Source: Demequinaceae bacterium (GTDB taxonomy: Bacteria > Actinomycetota > Actinomycetes > Actinomycetales > Demequinaceae). From it: DNA of 7,727 nucleotides. A model generated the notes under the pieces. That model searched no databases and was not told the origin of the DNA. It worked only from the letters and a program-made list of their open reading frames with translations. This document shows positions 1-6,109 of this stretch, in pieces. The position numbers and the translations under genes were made by a program. Each line of letters opens with the position of its first letter. Position 1 is the first letter of the stretch. The DNA lies in assembly GCA_011524475.1 (NCBI GenBank), contig WTKG01000049.1, forward strand, positions 1-7,727. Direction: 5' to 3'.

Positions 1-1104
1 GACAATATTCGGGGAAAAATCAAAACAATTTTGCAGATGGCAGTCGTACTCACATATGGCGCTTCTATGCCGGTGGTGAAACTGGGCAGAATGGCGGGTC
101 AGTACGCCAAACCTCGCTCGTCTGGCACCGAGGAACGTGAGGGGGTGTCGTTGCCGAGTTACCGAGGTGACATCGTCAACTCGTACGAATTCACGGAAGA
201 AGCGCGTCGCCCCGACCCGGAACGTATGGTGCAGGCTTATCACACTGCCGCAGCGACCCTTAATTTAGTGCGGGCTTTTACTCAGGGAGGGTTTGCCGAC
301 CTGCGTCGGGTGCACGAATGGAATAAGGGATTTACCGCCAACCCGTCCTATGCGCGCTATGAACGCACGGCCGCAGAGATTGATCGCGCCGTCAGATTTA
401 TGGACGCCTGTGGAGGGGACTTCGAGGCATTGCGCACAGTGGAGTTCTACTCCAGCCATGAGGCTTTGCTATTGGATTACGAAGCTTCTTTGACCCGAGT
501 GGATTCTCGTACCGGGCAGCCCTACGGCTGTTCTGGGCATTTTTTGTGGATAGGTGAGCGCACGCGTGAACTGGACGGCGCTCACGTCGAATTCGCTTCG
601 AAAATCAAAAACCCTATTGGGGTGAAGCTTGGCCCTCAGGCGACGGTAGATGATGTCACAGGGCTCATGGATGCCCTTAATCCTGAAGGGATTGAGGGGC
701 GTCTTACTTTTGTGGCGCGCATGGGGGCGGATGTTGTACGTGACGCTCTTCCTCCGCTCGTGGAGGCGGCGCGCTCTCACGGTGCACCCGTGACGTGGCT
801 ATCCGACCCCATGCACGGCAATACGTTCACGTCTGAAACCGGGTACAAGACTCGCAATTTTGACACGTTGCTGGAAGAAATTCGCGGCTTCTTTGAGGTG
901 CATCGCAGCCTTGGCACTGTTCCCGCGGGAATCATTGTGGAGCTGACCGGTGATGATGTGACCGAAATTATGGGTGGCACGGAAGAAATCGACGCAGAAG
1001 GCTTGCGCAAACGCTACGAGACCTTGGTGGACCCACGCTTGAATCACCAGCAGTCCTTGGAGATGGCGTTCCAAGTTGCGGAACTACTGAGCCAGGGGCG
1101 CTGA
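1..1104 (+). CDS. aroG: 3-deoxy-D-arabino-heptulosonate 7-phosphate (DAHP) synthase, class II, C-terminal part (5' end outside window)
   Basis: This cytoplasmic enzyme condenses phosphoenolpyruvate with erythrose 4-phosphate, the committing step of the shikimate pathway to aromatic amino acids. The frame is open from base 1 and the first codons (DNIRGKIKTILQMAVVLTYG) already align to the family core, so the gene is cut by the window edge. The 367 visible residues match Mycobacterium tuberculosis AroG (462 aa, recalled) at a nearly constant offset of 97. Visible active-site counterparts, in window numbering, are Arg30 (GRMAGQYAKPRS), Glu186 and Arg187 (WIGERTR), Lys209 (GVKLGP), Arg240 (ARMG), and the metal ligands His272 (DPMHGNT), Glu314 (VELTGDD) and Asp344 (DPRLN). 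The remaining metal ligand, a Cys in the N-terminal QGGDCAE motif, would lie upstream. The gene ends in TGA and faces the kinase gene with 9 bases between the two stops; no terminator hairpin is visible there. Identification is secure. The symbol follows mycobacterial usage; aroF or aroH could also be used. Confidence 0.96.
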   Translation, partial: DNIRGKIKTILQMAVVLTYGASMPVVKLGRMAGQYAKPRSSGTEEREGVSLPSYRGDIVNSYEFTEEARRPDPERMVQAYHTAAATLNLVRAFTQGGFADLRRVHEWNKGFTANPSYARYERTAAEIDRAVRFMDACGGDFEALRTVEFYSSHEALLLDYEASLTRVDSRTGQPYGCSGHFLWIGERTRELDGAHVEFASKIKNPIGVKLGPQATVDDVTGLMDALNPEGIEGRLTFVARMGADVVRDALPPLVEAARSHGAPVTWLSDPMHGNTFTSETGYKTRNFDTLLEEIRGFFEVHRSLGTVPAGIIVELTGDDVTEIMGGTEEIDAEGLRKRYETLVDPRLNHQQSLEMAFQVAELLSQGR

Positions 1105-1113
1105 AGAGGCCTT

Positions 1114-3060
1114 TTACCCGTCATACGTCAAGGTGATGGTGCTACCCACCTCAATTTTCGTAAAGGGGTCTATGGACTGGTTCCACACGAATGTTTGCTC
1201 CGACCAGGGGAATCGCGGGGTGAGGATGACCGTGAGACCCAAATCCTCGGCTCGATCTTTGGCGACGTCCACATCGGAGAAAGTGAAGTTCGGAACCTCT
1301 ACGAGAGGTTTACCTTCGGAGACCCACACAGTTATTTCTTGAGTGCGAAACCCGGCGCTGTCCCCGGCAGGGTCCTGCTGGTAGACGCGCCCTACGCCGA
1401 CATCCAGAGTGCGCCCATACGTCACAGTGATATCCAGATTGAAGGCCGAGAGTTGGTCTAATGCAGCAGATTCTTGAACACCCACCACATCAGGAATGAC
1501 AATAGGTTCAGGCCCGTCAGAAACCACCAGGGTGATCACAGTGTCGTGATTGACAGTAGAACCTTGCTCAGGCGTGGAATCGATGACTTCTCGTGCCGGG
1601 ACAGTGTCTGAATAGACGGTTTCAATAATGGGATCCGGGAAGGCAAGCTCAGCCAGACGGGAACTAGCATCCGCCACGTCTATGCCCACGAGGGTGGGAA
1701 TGGTGGTGGTGACGGGCCCTTTAGAGACGATGATGAACACCGTGGAGCCTCGCCGGGTGGCTTCCCCCGATTCGGGAGAAGTTCCCACCACCTGACCCGC
1801 GGGAACGTCGTCATCGAAACTTTGCTGAATTTCTGGCAAAAAATCTGCTTCCGTCAATTGCTCCCGGGCTTCGGCGACGGTAAGCCCAGACACATCCGGC
1901 ACATCTGTGTACGCCCCGGGCCCGAACGTTCCAAACCACCACGTTCCGAGTCCCGCGACGGTAGCCACAAGCACGACTGCGGCGCTGATCCACCACACTC
2001 GTGACGGGGTAGGTGTGTGTGTTTTCACCGTGCCGGTGGTGACGGGCACGGGCTGAGAAGAGGGGTGCGGGTCGTCTTGAAGCCCGATCGGTAAAGACAC
2101 CGTAGATCCCGCGGGTGGGTTCGTGAAGACGTGTGTCTCCACGTTGTCGGTGTGTACCTGTGGAATGCCTCCTGTGGGAGGGTCGGCTCGGCGGGTCAGA
2201 GTGGGTCCATCCATCATCGATCGCGTGCGCCGCAATTGTTGAATCGCTGCCCGCGCGTCTGGTGGACGGTGGTCGGGATCGCGGGCGGTGAAGGTGCGAA
2301 TCAATTCGTCTACTTCGGAGGGGAGCCACGGGATATGAGTGGAGGCGGGAGGAACGTCTTCCGTCACGTGGCGGTGAGCAATGTCCAGGGGAGTGCCCCC
2401 CGTAAAGGGCAGGCGTCCGGTCACCATCTCGTACAACATCACGCCGACGGCATACACGTCTGTGCGCGCATCAGCATTGCCGTGGCGTACGAGTTCAGGC
2501 GCAACGTATTCCACTGTCCCTAGCAGAGTCCCCGTGGCTGCAGTATGAGCTGCCGTGATGGCACGTGCGAGGCCAAAGTCCGCAACTTTGGGTTCGCCTT
2601 CTGCATCTATCAGCACGTTTTCGGGCTTGATGTCGCGGTGTACGAGGCCTTGGCGGTGAGCCGCACTCAGGGCGTCCAGAATCTTTTCCGTAATAGAAAG
2701 CGCGGAATTGAGAGAGAGGGTGCGCTCTTCCTGTAGCTGGGTGCGCAGGGTAGGCCCGGGAAGAAGTTCCATCGTGAGATAGGTGAGTTCTCCATCTGTG
2801 CCCTGGTCAAAGACCCGCACCAGCCCAGGATGCACAAGTCGAGCGGCAGCGCGAGCTTCCTTCCGGAACGGTGCGGCGAGGTCGTGGGCGCCGGTGTGAG
2901 CCAGTGATTGTGCTTCGAGAACTTTAATCGCGATGTCGCGGCCAAGACGGGTGTCGGTGGCGCGATATACGCCCGCTGTCACTCCGCCTCCGATGTATTC
3001 CTGTACGTCGTAACGACCGTCGATGACGGTGCCGACAAGAGCAGGGGTGGTCTCTGACAC
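1114..3060 (-). CDS. pknL: Transmembrane Ser/Thr protein kinase with four PASTA domains, PknL-like
   Basis: A 648-residue eukaryotic-type (Hanks) kinase that phosphorylates proteins on Ser/Thr and probably senses cell-wall fragments outside the cell. The kinase domain spans about residues 17-270: glycine loop GGGVTAGV (24-31), ATP-binding Lys46, helix-C Glu68, catalytic loop HRDIKPEN (141-148, Asp143), DFG (161-163), Thr-rich activation loop (Thr169, 173, 176, 178, 182) and APE (187-189). All catalytic residues are present, so it should be active. A Pro/Thr-rich linker leads to one membrane helix at about 355-376, giving a cytoplasmic kinase and an outside C-terminus. Four PASTA repeats follow at about 384-448, 450-516, 518-583 and 585-648. 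The start is GTG; no Shine-Dalgarno is seen, but a TAGAAT box lies six bases upstream. The name rests on the convergent aroG neighbour, as in mycobacteria and corynebacteria; PknB usually sits with ftsW/pbp genes. M. tuberculosis PknL lacks PASTA repeats as I recall, while corynebacterial PknL has them. Confidence 0.93.
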   Translation of the reverse strand: MSETTPALVGTVIDGRYDVQEYIGGGVTAGVYRATDTRLGRDIAIKVLEAQSLAHTGAHDLAAPFRKEARAAARLVHPGLVRVFDQGTDGELTYLTMELLPGPTLRTQLQEERTLSLNSALSITEKILDALSAAHRQGLVHRDIKPENVLIDAEGEPKVADFGLARAITAAHTAATGTLLGTVEYVAPELVRHGNADARTDVYAVGVMLYEMVTGRLPFTGGTPLDIAHRHVTEDVPPASTHIPWLPSEVDELIRTFTARDPDHRPPDARAAIQQLRRTRSMMDGPTLTRRADPPTGGIPQVHTDNVETHVFTNPPAGSTVSLPIGLQDDPHPSSQPVPVTTGTVKTHTPTPSRVWWISAAVVLVATVAGLGTWWFGTFGPGAYTDVPDVSGLTVAEAREQLTEADFLPEIQQSFDDDVPAGQVVGTSPESGEATRRGSTVFIIVSKGPVTTTIPTLVGIDVADASSRLAELAFPDPIIETVYSDTVPAREVIDSTPEQGSTVNHDTVITLVVSDGPEPIVIPDVVGVQESAALDQLSAFNLDITVTYGRTLDVGVGRVYQQDPAGDSAGFRTQEITVWVSEGKPLVEVPNFTFSDVDVAKDRAEDLGLTVILTPRFPWSEQTFVWNQSIDPFTKIEVGSTITLTYDG

Positions 3061-3066
3061 GGCGTC

Positions 3067-3072
3067 ATTCTA
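3067..3072 (-). promoter_or_regulatory. Predicted -10 box (TAGAAT) of pknL, leaderless arrangement
   Basis: Read on the minus strand, TAGAAT matches five of six bases of the TATAAT consensus. It is followed by six bases (GACGCC) and then the GTG start of pknL, so the normal start of transcription would fall on the start codon itself. No Shine-Dalgarno sequence is present in this stretch, which fits a leaderless mRNA, common in actinobacteria. No convincing -35 hexamer is seen 16-18 bases further upstream. The call is by motif and spacing only. Confidence 0.5.
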
Positions 3073-3173
3073 GAACTCACGGCGCTGTGACTGCTGGAGG
3101 CGCACGTACGGCATGTGCTGCGCGCTCGGGGCGACAGTGCCACATACGTGTGTCCCCAGACGTGAAAGCCACA

Positions 3174-3183
3174 GGGGCGCCCC
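3174..3183. repeat. Perfect 10-bp palindrome GGGGCGCCCC
   Basis: The ten bases read the same on both strands; the flanking bases do not extend the symmetry. It lies about 54 bases before the chosen DUF4192 start. A palindrome this G/C-rich can arise by chance in high-G+C DNA, and no known operator is matched, so a regulatory role is only a possibility. Confidence 0.35.
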
Positions 3184-3236
3184 CATGGGTGAGTATGCGT
3201 CGAGGGGAACAATCGCCCAGTAGGCACACTCGAGTG

Positions 3237-4292
3237 ATGGAGACACGAGTACTGCATGGAGCGGGTGAATTATGTGCAGCGATTCCAGTCCTGCTGGGCT
3301 TTACTCCAGTAGACAGCGTGGTGATGGTGGCTCTCACGGCGCGCGGTGAGGTAGCCGGCGTGATGCGTGTCAATCGTGCTGACTGTATGAACGAGAACGT
3401 GTCGTCAGATGTTGCACGGGCAACGTTGCGCATGCTTGACAGGGTGCAACCGCATCAACTGGTGTTGGTGTCTTTCACGGACGAAACCGTAGAGCTGCTG
3501 TGCCCAGCCGCGGAATATCTACGGTCAGTTATTGCTGTTGTGGTGGACAAGATAGAGGTATGGGCAGTCACGGAAGGGAATTTTTATGCGCCAGGGTGCG
3601 CCCGAGTGCTGTGTTGCCCTCCGGGAGGCAGGCCGGTTCCTGAACCTGTGTTGCGTTCCGGGCAATACGCGTGTGCCGAGGCTCCTGAGCATTCACCTCG
3701 TGGCCTCACTTTTCGGGTGAATAGCCGTGTGGGGGAGGCTCAAAAACGGCGCGTTCAACGCGCGGGGGAGCGTTTTGTGCACAGACGTGTGGCGGGAACG
3801 ACCTGGCGACGAGAAGCCTATGGCGAGTGGAGCAAGGCAGGTGCCGCGGCACGGAGGGGAAGCCTTCCATCGGATGTCACTTCTGGCAGGCTCATTTACG
3901 GCATTCGCGATGCACGTGTACGTGATGCCGTGATTGTGGGGCTTATTCCAGGCCACGCCTCTACGGCTCGAAGCATGGTGAGGCACTCACCGCCTCCACA
4001 AATTGAGCACGCAATGCAGTTGCTTCTCGACCCCCATCAAGGCGTGCGTCCACGAGTAGAAGATGTGATGGCAATGTGGGAATTGGGTCATCATCTTGTG
4101 TCGGTAGCGCGGCACGGGCATCGAGCGCCCTTGCTGACGTTATGTGGTGTTGTCGCGTGGTGGGATAGGGAGACGGACGTTGCCAGCCAGCTTCTGGAAG
4201 ATGCCCAAGGAGTAGACCCCGATTATCGTTTGGCGAGGCTTCTGGGCGACGTGGTGAGTGCGGGGATTATGCCTGGGTGGGCACGGATGTGA
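3237..4292 (+). CDS. DUF4192 domain-containing protein, function unknown
   Basis: A 351-residue predicted cytoplasmic protein with no signal peptide or membrane helix. Family features as I recall them are visible: the N-terminal Pro-x-Leu-Leu-Gly-Phe-x-Pro-x-x-Ser block (residues 17-27), a short cysteine motif before a Pro-Gly turn (Cys121, Cys126, Cys127, then PPGG), the GRLIYGIRDARVRDAVI block (217-233), and the C-terminal block from HRAPLLTL (295-302) through DPDYRLARLL (327-336) to PGWARM at the end. DUF4192 proteins are largely actinobacterial and have no established activity. The Gly-rich turn I expect after the C-terminal AWW is replaced by DRETD, so this copy looks divergent. The ATG at 3237 is chosen because the family homology begins at once. 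GTG at 3234 is almost as good, and ATG at 3195 or GTG at 3087 would add residues that do not resemble the family. There is no clear ribosome site; CACACT at 3225-3230 is a poor -10 candidate placed six bases before this ATG. Nothing like a terminator separates it from sigA. Confidence 0.85.
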   Translation: METRVLHGAGELCAAIPVLLGFTPVDSVVMVALTARGEVAGVMRVNRADCMNENVSSDVARATLRMLDRVQPHQLVLVSFTDETVELLCPAAEYLRSVIAVVVDKIEVWAVTEGNFYAPGCARVLCCPPGGRPVPEPVLRSGQYACAEAPEHSPRGLTFRVNSRVGEAQKRRVQRAGERFVHRRVAGTTWRREAYGEWSKAGAAARRGSLPSDVTSGRLIYGIRDARVRDAVIVGLIPGHASTARSMVRHSPPPQIEHAMQLLLDPHQGVRPRVEDVMAMWELGHHLVSVARHGHRAPLLTLCGVVAWWDRETDVASQLLEDAQGVDPDYRLARLLGDVVSAGIMPGWARM

Positions 4293-4327
4293 GCATCCGG
4301 CTGGTTCGTCGGCTGTGATATCAGCGT

Positions 4328-4333
4328 TACAAT
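4328..4333 (+). promoter_or_regulatory. Predicted -10 box (TACAAT) of sigA
   Basis: TACAAT matches TATAAT at five of six positions and lies in a short AT-rich island within otherwise GC-rich DNA. Transcription would begin near 4340, leaving a leader of about 75 bases before the sigA GTG. The expected -35 position (4305-4310, TTCGTC) matches poorly. An alternative is TTGTTT (4337-4342) with TTATTT (4360-4365) 17 bases downstream, whose -10 is weaker. Confidence 0.4.
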
Positions 4334-4340
4334 TAATTGT
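4329..4340. repeat. Perfect 12-bp palindrome ACAATTAATTGT upstream of sigA
   Basis: The twelve bases are identical to their reverse complement, and the symmetry stops at the flanking bases. It overlaps five of the six bases of the putative sigA -10 box and reaches the predicted transcription start, a position where a dimeric repressor could block initiation. It also stands out as AT-only apart from one C and one G. No particular regulator family is recognised. Confidence 0.55.
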
Positions 4341-4402
4341 TTTTCGCGTACCAAAGTAGTTATTTCAGGTAGCGCGAACGCTCTCTCACAGGTCCTGGTT
4401 CT

Positions 4403-4408
4403 GGAAGG
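4403..4408 (+). promoter_or_regulatory. Shine-Dalgarno GGAAGG of sigA
   Basis: GGAAGG is followed by six bases and then the GTG at 4415, a standard distance. It decides this start over the overlapping out-of-frame GTG at 4413. In frame, the nearest upstream stop (TAG, 4370-4372) leaves no other usable start codon. Confidence 0.8.
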
Positions 4409-4414
4409 TTTCGT

Positions 4415-6001
4415 GTGTCGCCCAGCCTCTTTAAGCGTTTGACCTCTAGGAAGTCCGATTCCGAGGTAGCTGACAGCAAGTCTTCTTCTGCCACTCAGGC
4501 AGCAGCGAAGACTACGGCATCGAAAAAAGCGACCGCCGCGAAGAAAACCTCTACAACGGCTCCTAAGAAGACTTCCGCAAAGAAGGCGTCTTCCGCCAAG
4601 ACCACAACAGCGAAGACTGCGACCAAGAAAGCGTCGGCTAAGAAACCTGCTGCTAAGAAGCCGGCCGCATCTGGGACAAAGAAAGCCACGAGCGCTTCGA
4701 AGGCGGCGGCTAAAAAACCGGCGGCATCTGCCTCTGCGGCCAAGAAAACTTCGACACGTAAAACCACTGCTGCCTCTGCAACTAAGAAGGCGGTTGCTGC
4801 GAAGGCGAAAACTACACAACCTTCTACCTCGACAACGAAGAAGACGACAGGTAAAAAGGCGTCTGCAAAAACAGCGTCAGCGGCAAAGTCTGCTACTGCA
4901 ACCGCCACGCCTGCCCAGGGTTCTGCAAAGAGCGCAACTCCAGCAAAAAGCACTTCTGCTGCTCCAGAGGCAGCGCCCGGTTCTTCCACGAAAAATGCGA
5001 AAGATGCTGGGGCTCAAGACCCACGCGGGGCTTTCACGTTAGGTACGAGTGACGATGACGCCCCCGCCCAGCAGGTGGTCACTGCGGGTGCCACCGCAGA
5101 CCCGGTCAAGGACTATCTCAAGCAGATTGGTAAGGTCGCGCTTCTCAACGCTGAGCAAGAAGTGGACCTTGCCAAGCGCATCGAAGCGGGCCTTTTTGCG
5201 GAAGAAAAACTAGCATCCGGTGACAAGAAAATTCAGGGCAAGTTAAAGCGTGAACTTGAGTGGATCGCCAACGATGGTCAGCACGCAAAGAACCATCTGC
5301 TGGAAGCGAACCTCAGGCTGGTGGTGTCACTTGCCAAACGTTATACCGGGCGCGGCATGCTGTTTTTGGACCTTATTCAAGAAGGAAACCTTGGTTTGAT
5401 TCGCGCGGTCGAAAAGTTTGACTACACCAAGGGCTACAAGTTTTCTACGTACGCAACGTGGTGGATCCGTCAGGCCATTACCCGTGCCATGGCCGACCAA
5501 GCCCGCACCATCCGTATCCCGGTGCACATGGTGGAGGTCATCAACAAGCTGGCACGTGTGCAACGACAAATGCTCCAGGACCTTGGTCGCGAACCCACTC
5601 CGGAAGAACTTGCAGCAGAGCTTGATATGACTCCAGAGAAGGTTGTGGAAGTCCAAAAATATGGGCGTGAACCCATCTCGCTTCACACCCCCTTGGGCGA
5701 AGAGGGAGACAGTGAGTTCGGCGATCTGATTGAAGATTCTGAGGCCGTGGTGCCAGCCGATGCTGTGGGTTTCACGCTGCTGCAAGAAGAACTCAGCCGG
5801 GTGATGGACACGTTGAGCGAGCGTGAAGCAGGCGTGGTGGGCATGCGGTTCGGCCTCACCGACGGGCAACCCAAGACCCTGGACGAAATTGGTCGGGTGT
5901 TTGGTGTGACGCGCGAACGTATTCGTCAAATCGAATCTAAAACGATGTCGAAACTACGTCACCCCTCCCGCTCGCAGGTCTTGCGCGACTACCTCGACTA
6001 G
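4415..6001 (+). CDS. sigA: RNA polymerase principal sigma factor SigA (RpoD/HrdB, group 1)
   Basis: This 528-residue protein directs RNA polymerase to housekeeping promoters. Residues 1-227 are a low-complexity tail. Region 1.2 begins at [12 protein letters not shown] (229-240). Region 2 covers about 296-373 and holds [12 protein letters not shown], the core-binding [19 protein letters not shown], the -10 recognition helix region [18 protein letters not shown] (345-362) and RIPVHMVE. Region 3 runs to about 445, and region 4 from about 460 to the end, with the -35 recognition helix-turn-helix [20 protein letters not shown] (488-507) and the conserved actinobacterial end [14 protein letters not shown] (515-528). 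From region 1.2 onward it is nearly the same as M. tuberculosis SigA, which I recall as also 528 aa. The acidic block that follows the basic tail there is almost missing here. The gene starts with GTG behind a good ribosome site, after a 122-base gap from the DUF4192 gene. Principal rather than alternative sigma identity is well supported by the full region 1.2-4 set. Confidence 0.97.
   Translation: MSPSLFKRLTSRKSDSEVADSKSSSATQAAAKTTASKKATAAKKTSTTAPKKTSAKKASSAKTTTAKTATKKASAKKPAAKKPAASGTKKATSASKAAAKKPAASASAAKKTSTRKTTAASATKKAVAAKAKTTQPSTSTTKKTTGKKASAKTASAAKSATATATPAQGSAKSATPAKSTSAAPEAAPGSSTKNAKDAGAQDPRGAFTLGTSDDDAPAQQVVTAGATADPVKDYLKQIGKVALLNAEQEVDLAKRIEAGLFAEEKLASGDKKIQGKLKRELEWIANDGQHAKNHLLEANLRLVVSLAKRYTGRGMLFLDLIQEGNLGLIRAVEKFDYTKGYKFSTYATWWIRQAITRAMADQARTIRIPVHMVEVINKLARVQRQMLQDLGREPTPEELAAELDMTPEKVVEVQKYGREPISLHTPLGEEGDSEFGDLIEDSEAVVPADAVGFTLLQEELSRVMDTLSEREAGVVGMRFGLTDGQPKTLDEIGRVFGVTRERIRQIESKTMSKLRHPSRSQVLRDYLD
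4475..4966 (+). repeat. Sequence encoding the acid-free Lys/Ala/Ser/Thr tail of SigA
   Basis: The segment encodes SigA residues 21-184, which contain no Asp or Glu. They are almost wholly Ala, Ser, Thr, Lys and Pro, with 13 Lys-Lys pairs between residues 37 and 148, often in AKK-type units such as AKKPAA. The repeats are degenerate at the DNA level (for example AAGCCGGCCGCATCT versus AAACCGGCGGCATCT for the same peptide), so they are not a recent tandem expansion. The composition resembles the tails of histone H1-like and actinobacterial HU proteins. Because of it, long open frames appear by chance on the other strand. Confidence 0.85.
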
Positions 6002-6097
6002 CCACGAGACGCTCCCGCACACGCCACTACTGACCTGAACTCTAGATAGACCGGCAGGCTCCCGGCGAGGCACTCAAAACGGCCGGAATATCAGTCC

Positions 6098-6103
6098 TAC
6101 AGT
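6098..6103 (+). promoter_or_regulatory. Predicted -10 box (TACAGT) of parE, leaderless arrangement
   Basis: TACAGT matches TATAAT at four of six positions, including the important second A and last T. Six bases (GGGGTA) separate it from the GTG at 6110, the same distance as for pknL. The GGGG run is only two bases from the start codon, too close for a normal ribosome site. No good -35 is visible around 6074-6080. Transcription through from sigA remains possible, since no terminator is seen between the genes. Confidence 0.4.
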
Positions 6104-6109
6104 GGGGTA

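Larger units (their letters stand above)
3061..3236. other. Divergent intergenic region between pknL and the DUF4192 gene
   Basis: This 176-base region separates two outward-facing genes and must hold both promoters. It contains a perfect 8-bp palindrome TTCTAGAA (3068-3075) that gives a -10-like box on each strand (TAGAAT on minus, TAGAAC on plus). It also contains a near-palindrome CACATACGTGTG (3141-3152) and a perfect 10-bp palindrome GGGGCGCCCC (3174-3183). A 36-codon reading frame (3113-3223) preceded by GGAGG is discussed as a low-confidence finding. No RNA gene or riboswitch fold is recognisable by eye. Confidence 0.6.

Noticed and set aside
31..1104. Full-length aroG starting at TTG 31
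   Set aside because: The frame is open back to base 1, and the upstream codons match conserved family sequence. The gene is cut by the window edge rather than starting here.
3087..3236. N-terminal extension of the DUF4192 protein from GTG 3087 (or ATG 3195)
   Set aside because: The added residues are Arg/Ala-rich without family resemblance, and neither start has a well-placed ribosome site (GGTGAG is only one base from ATG 3195).
2979..3433. Minus-strand frames of 92 and 118 codons upstream of and overlapping the pknL start
   Set aside because: They overlap the 5' ends of pknL and the DUF4192 gene in other frames, with no family resemblance or ribosome site.
4495..4989. 164-codon hydrophobic open frame on the minus strand opposite the SigA tail
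   Set aside because: The Ala/Val/Phe-rich product is what the complement of Lys/Ala/Thr repeats gives. No start signal supports it.
5327..5929. 200-codon open frame on the minus strand within sigA
   Set aside because: It is antisense to the most conserved part of sigA and has no recognisable domains.
6062..6086. Hairpin CCGGC/GCCGG as a sigA terminator
   Set aside because: The stem is only five pairs with a 15-base loop, and AATATC follows instead of a T-run.
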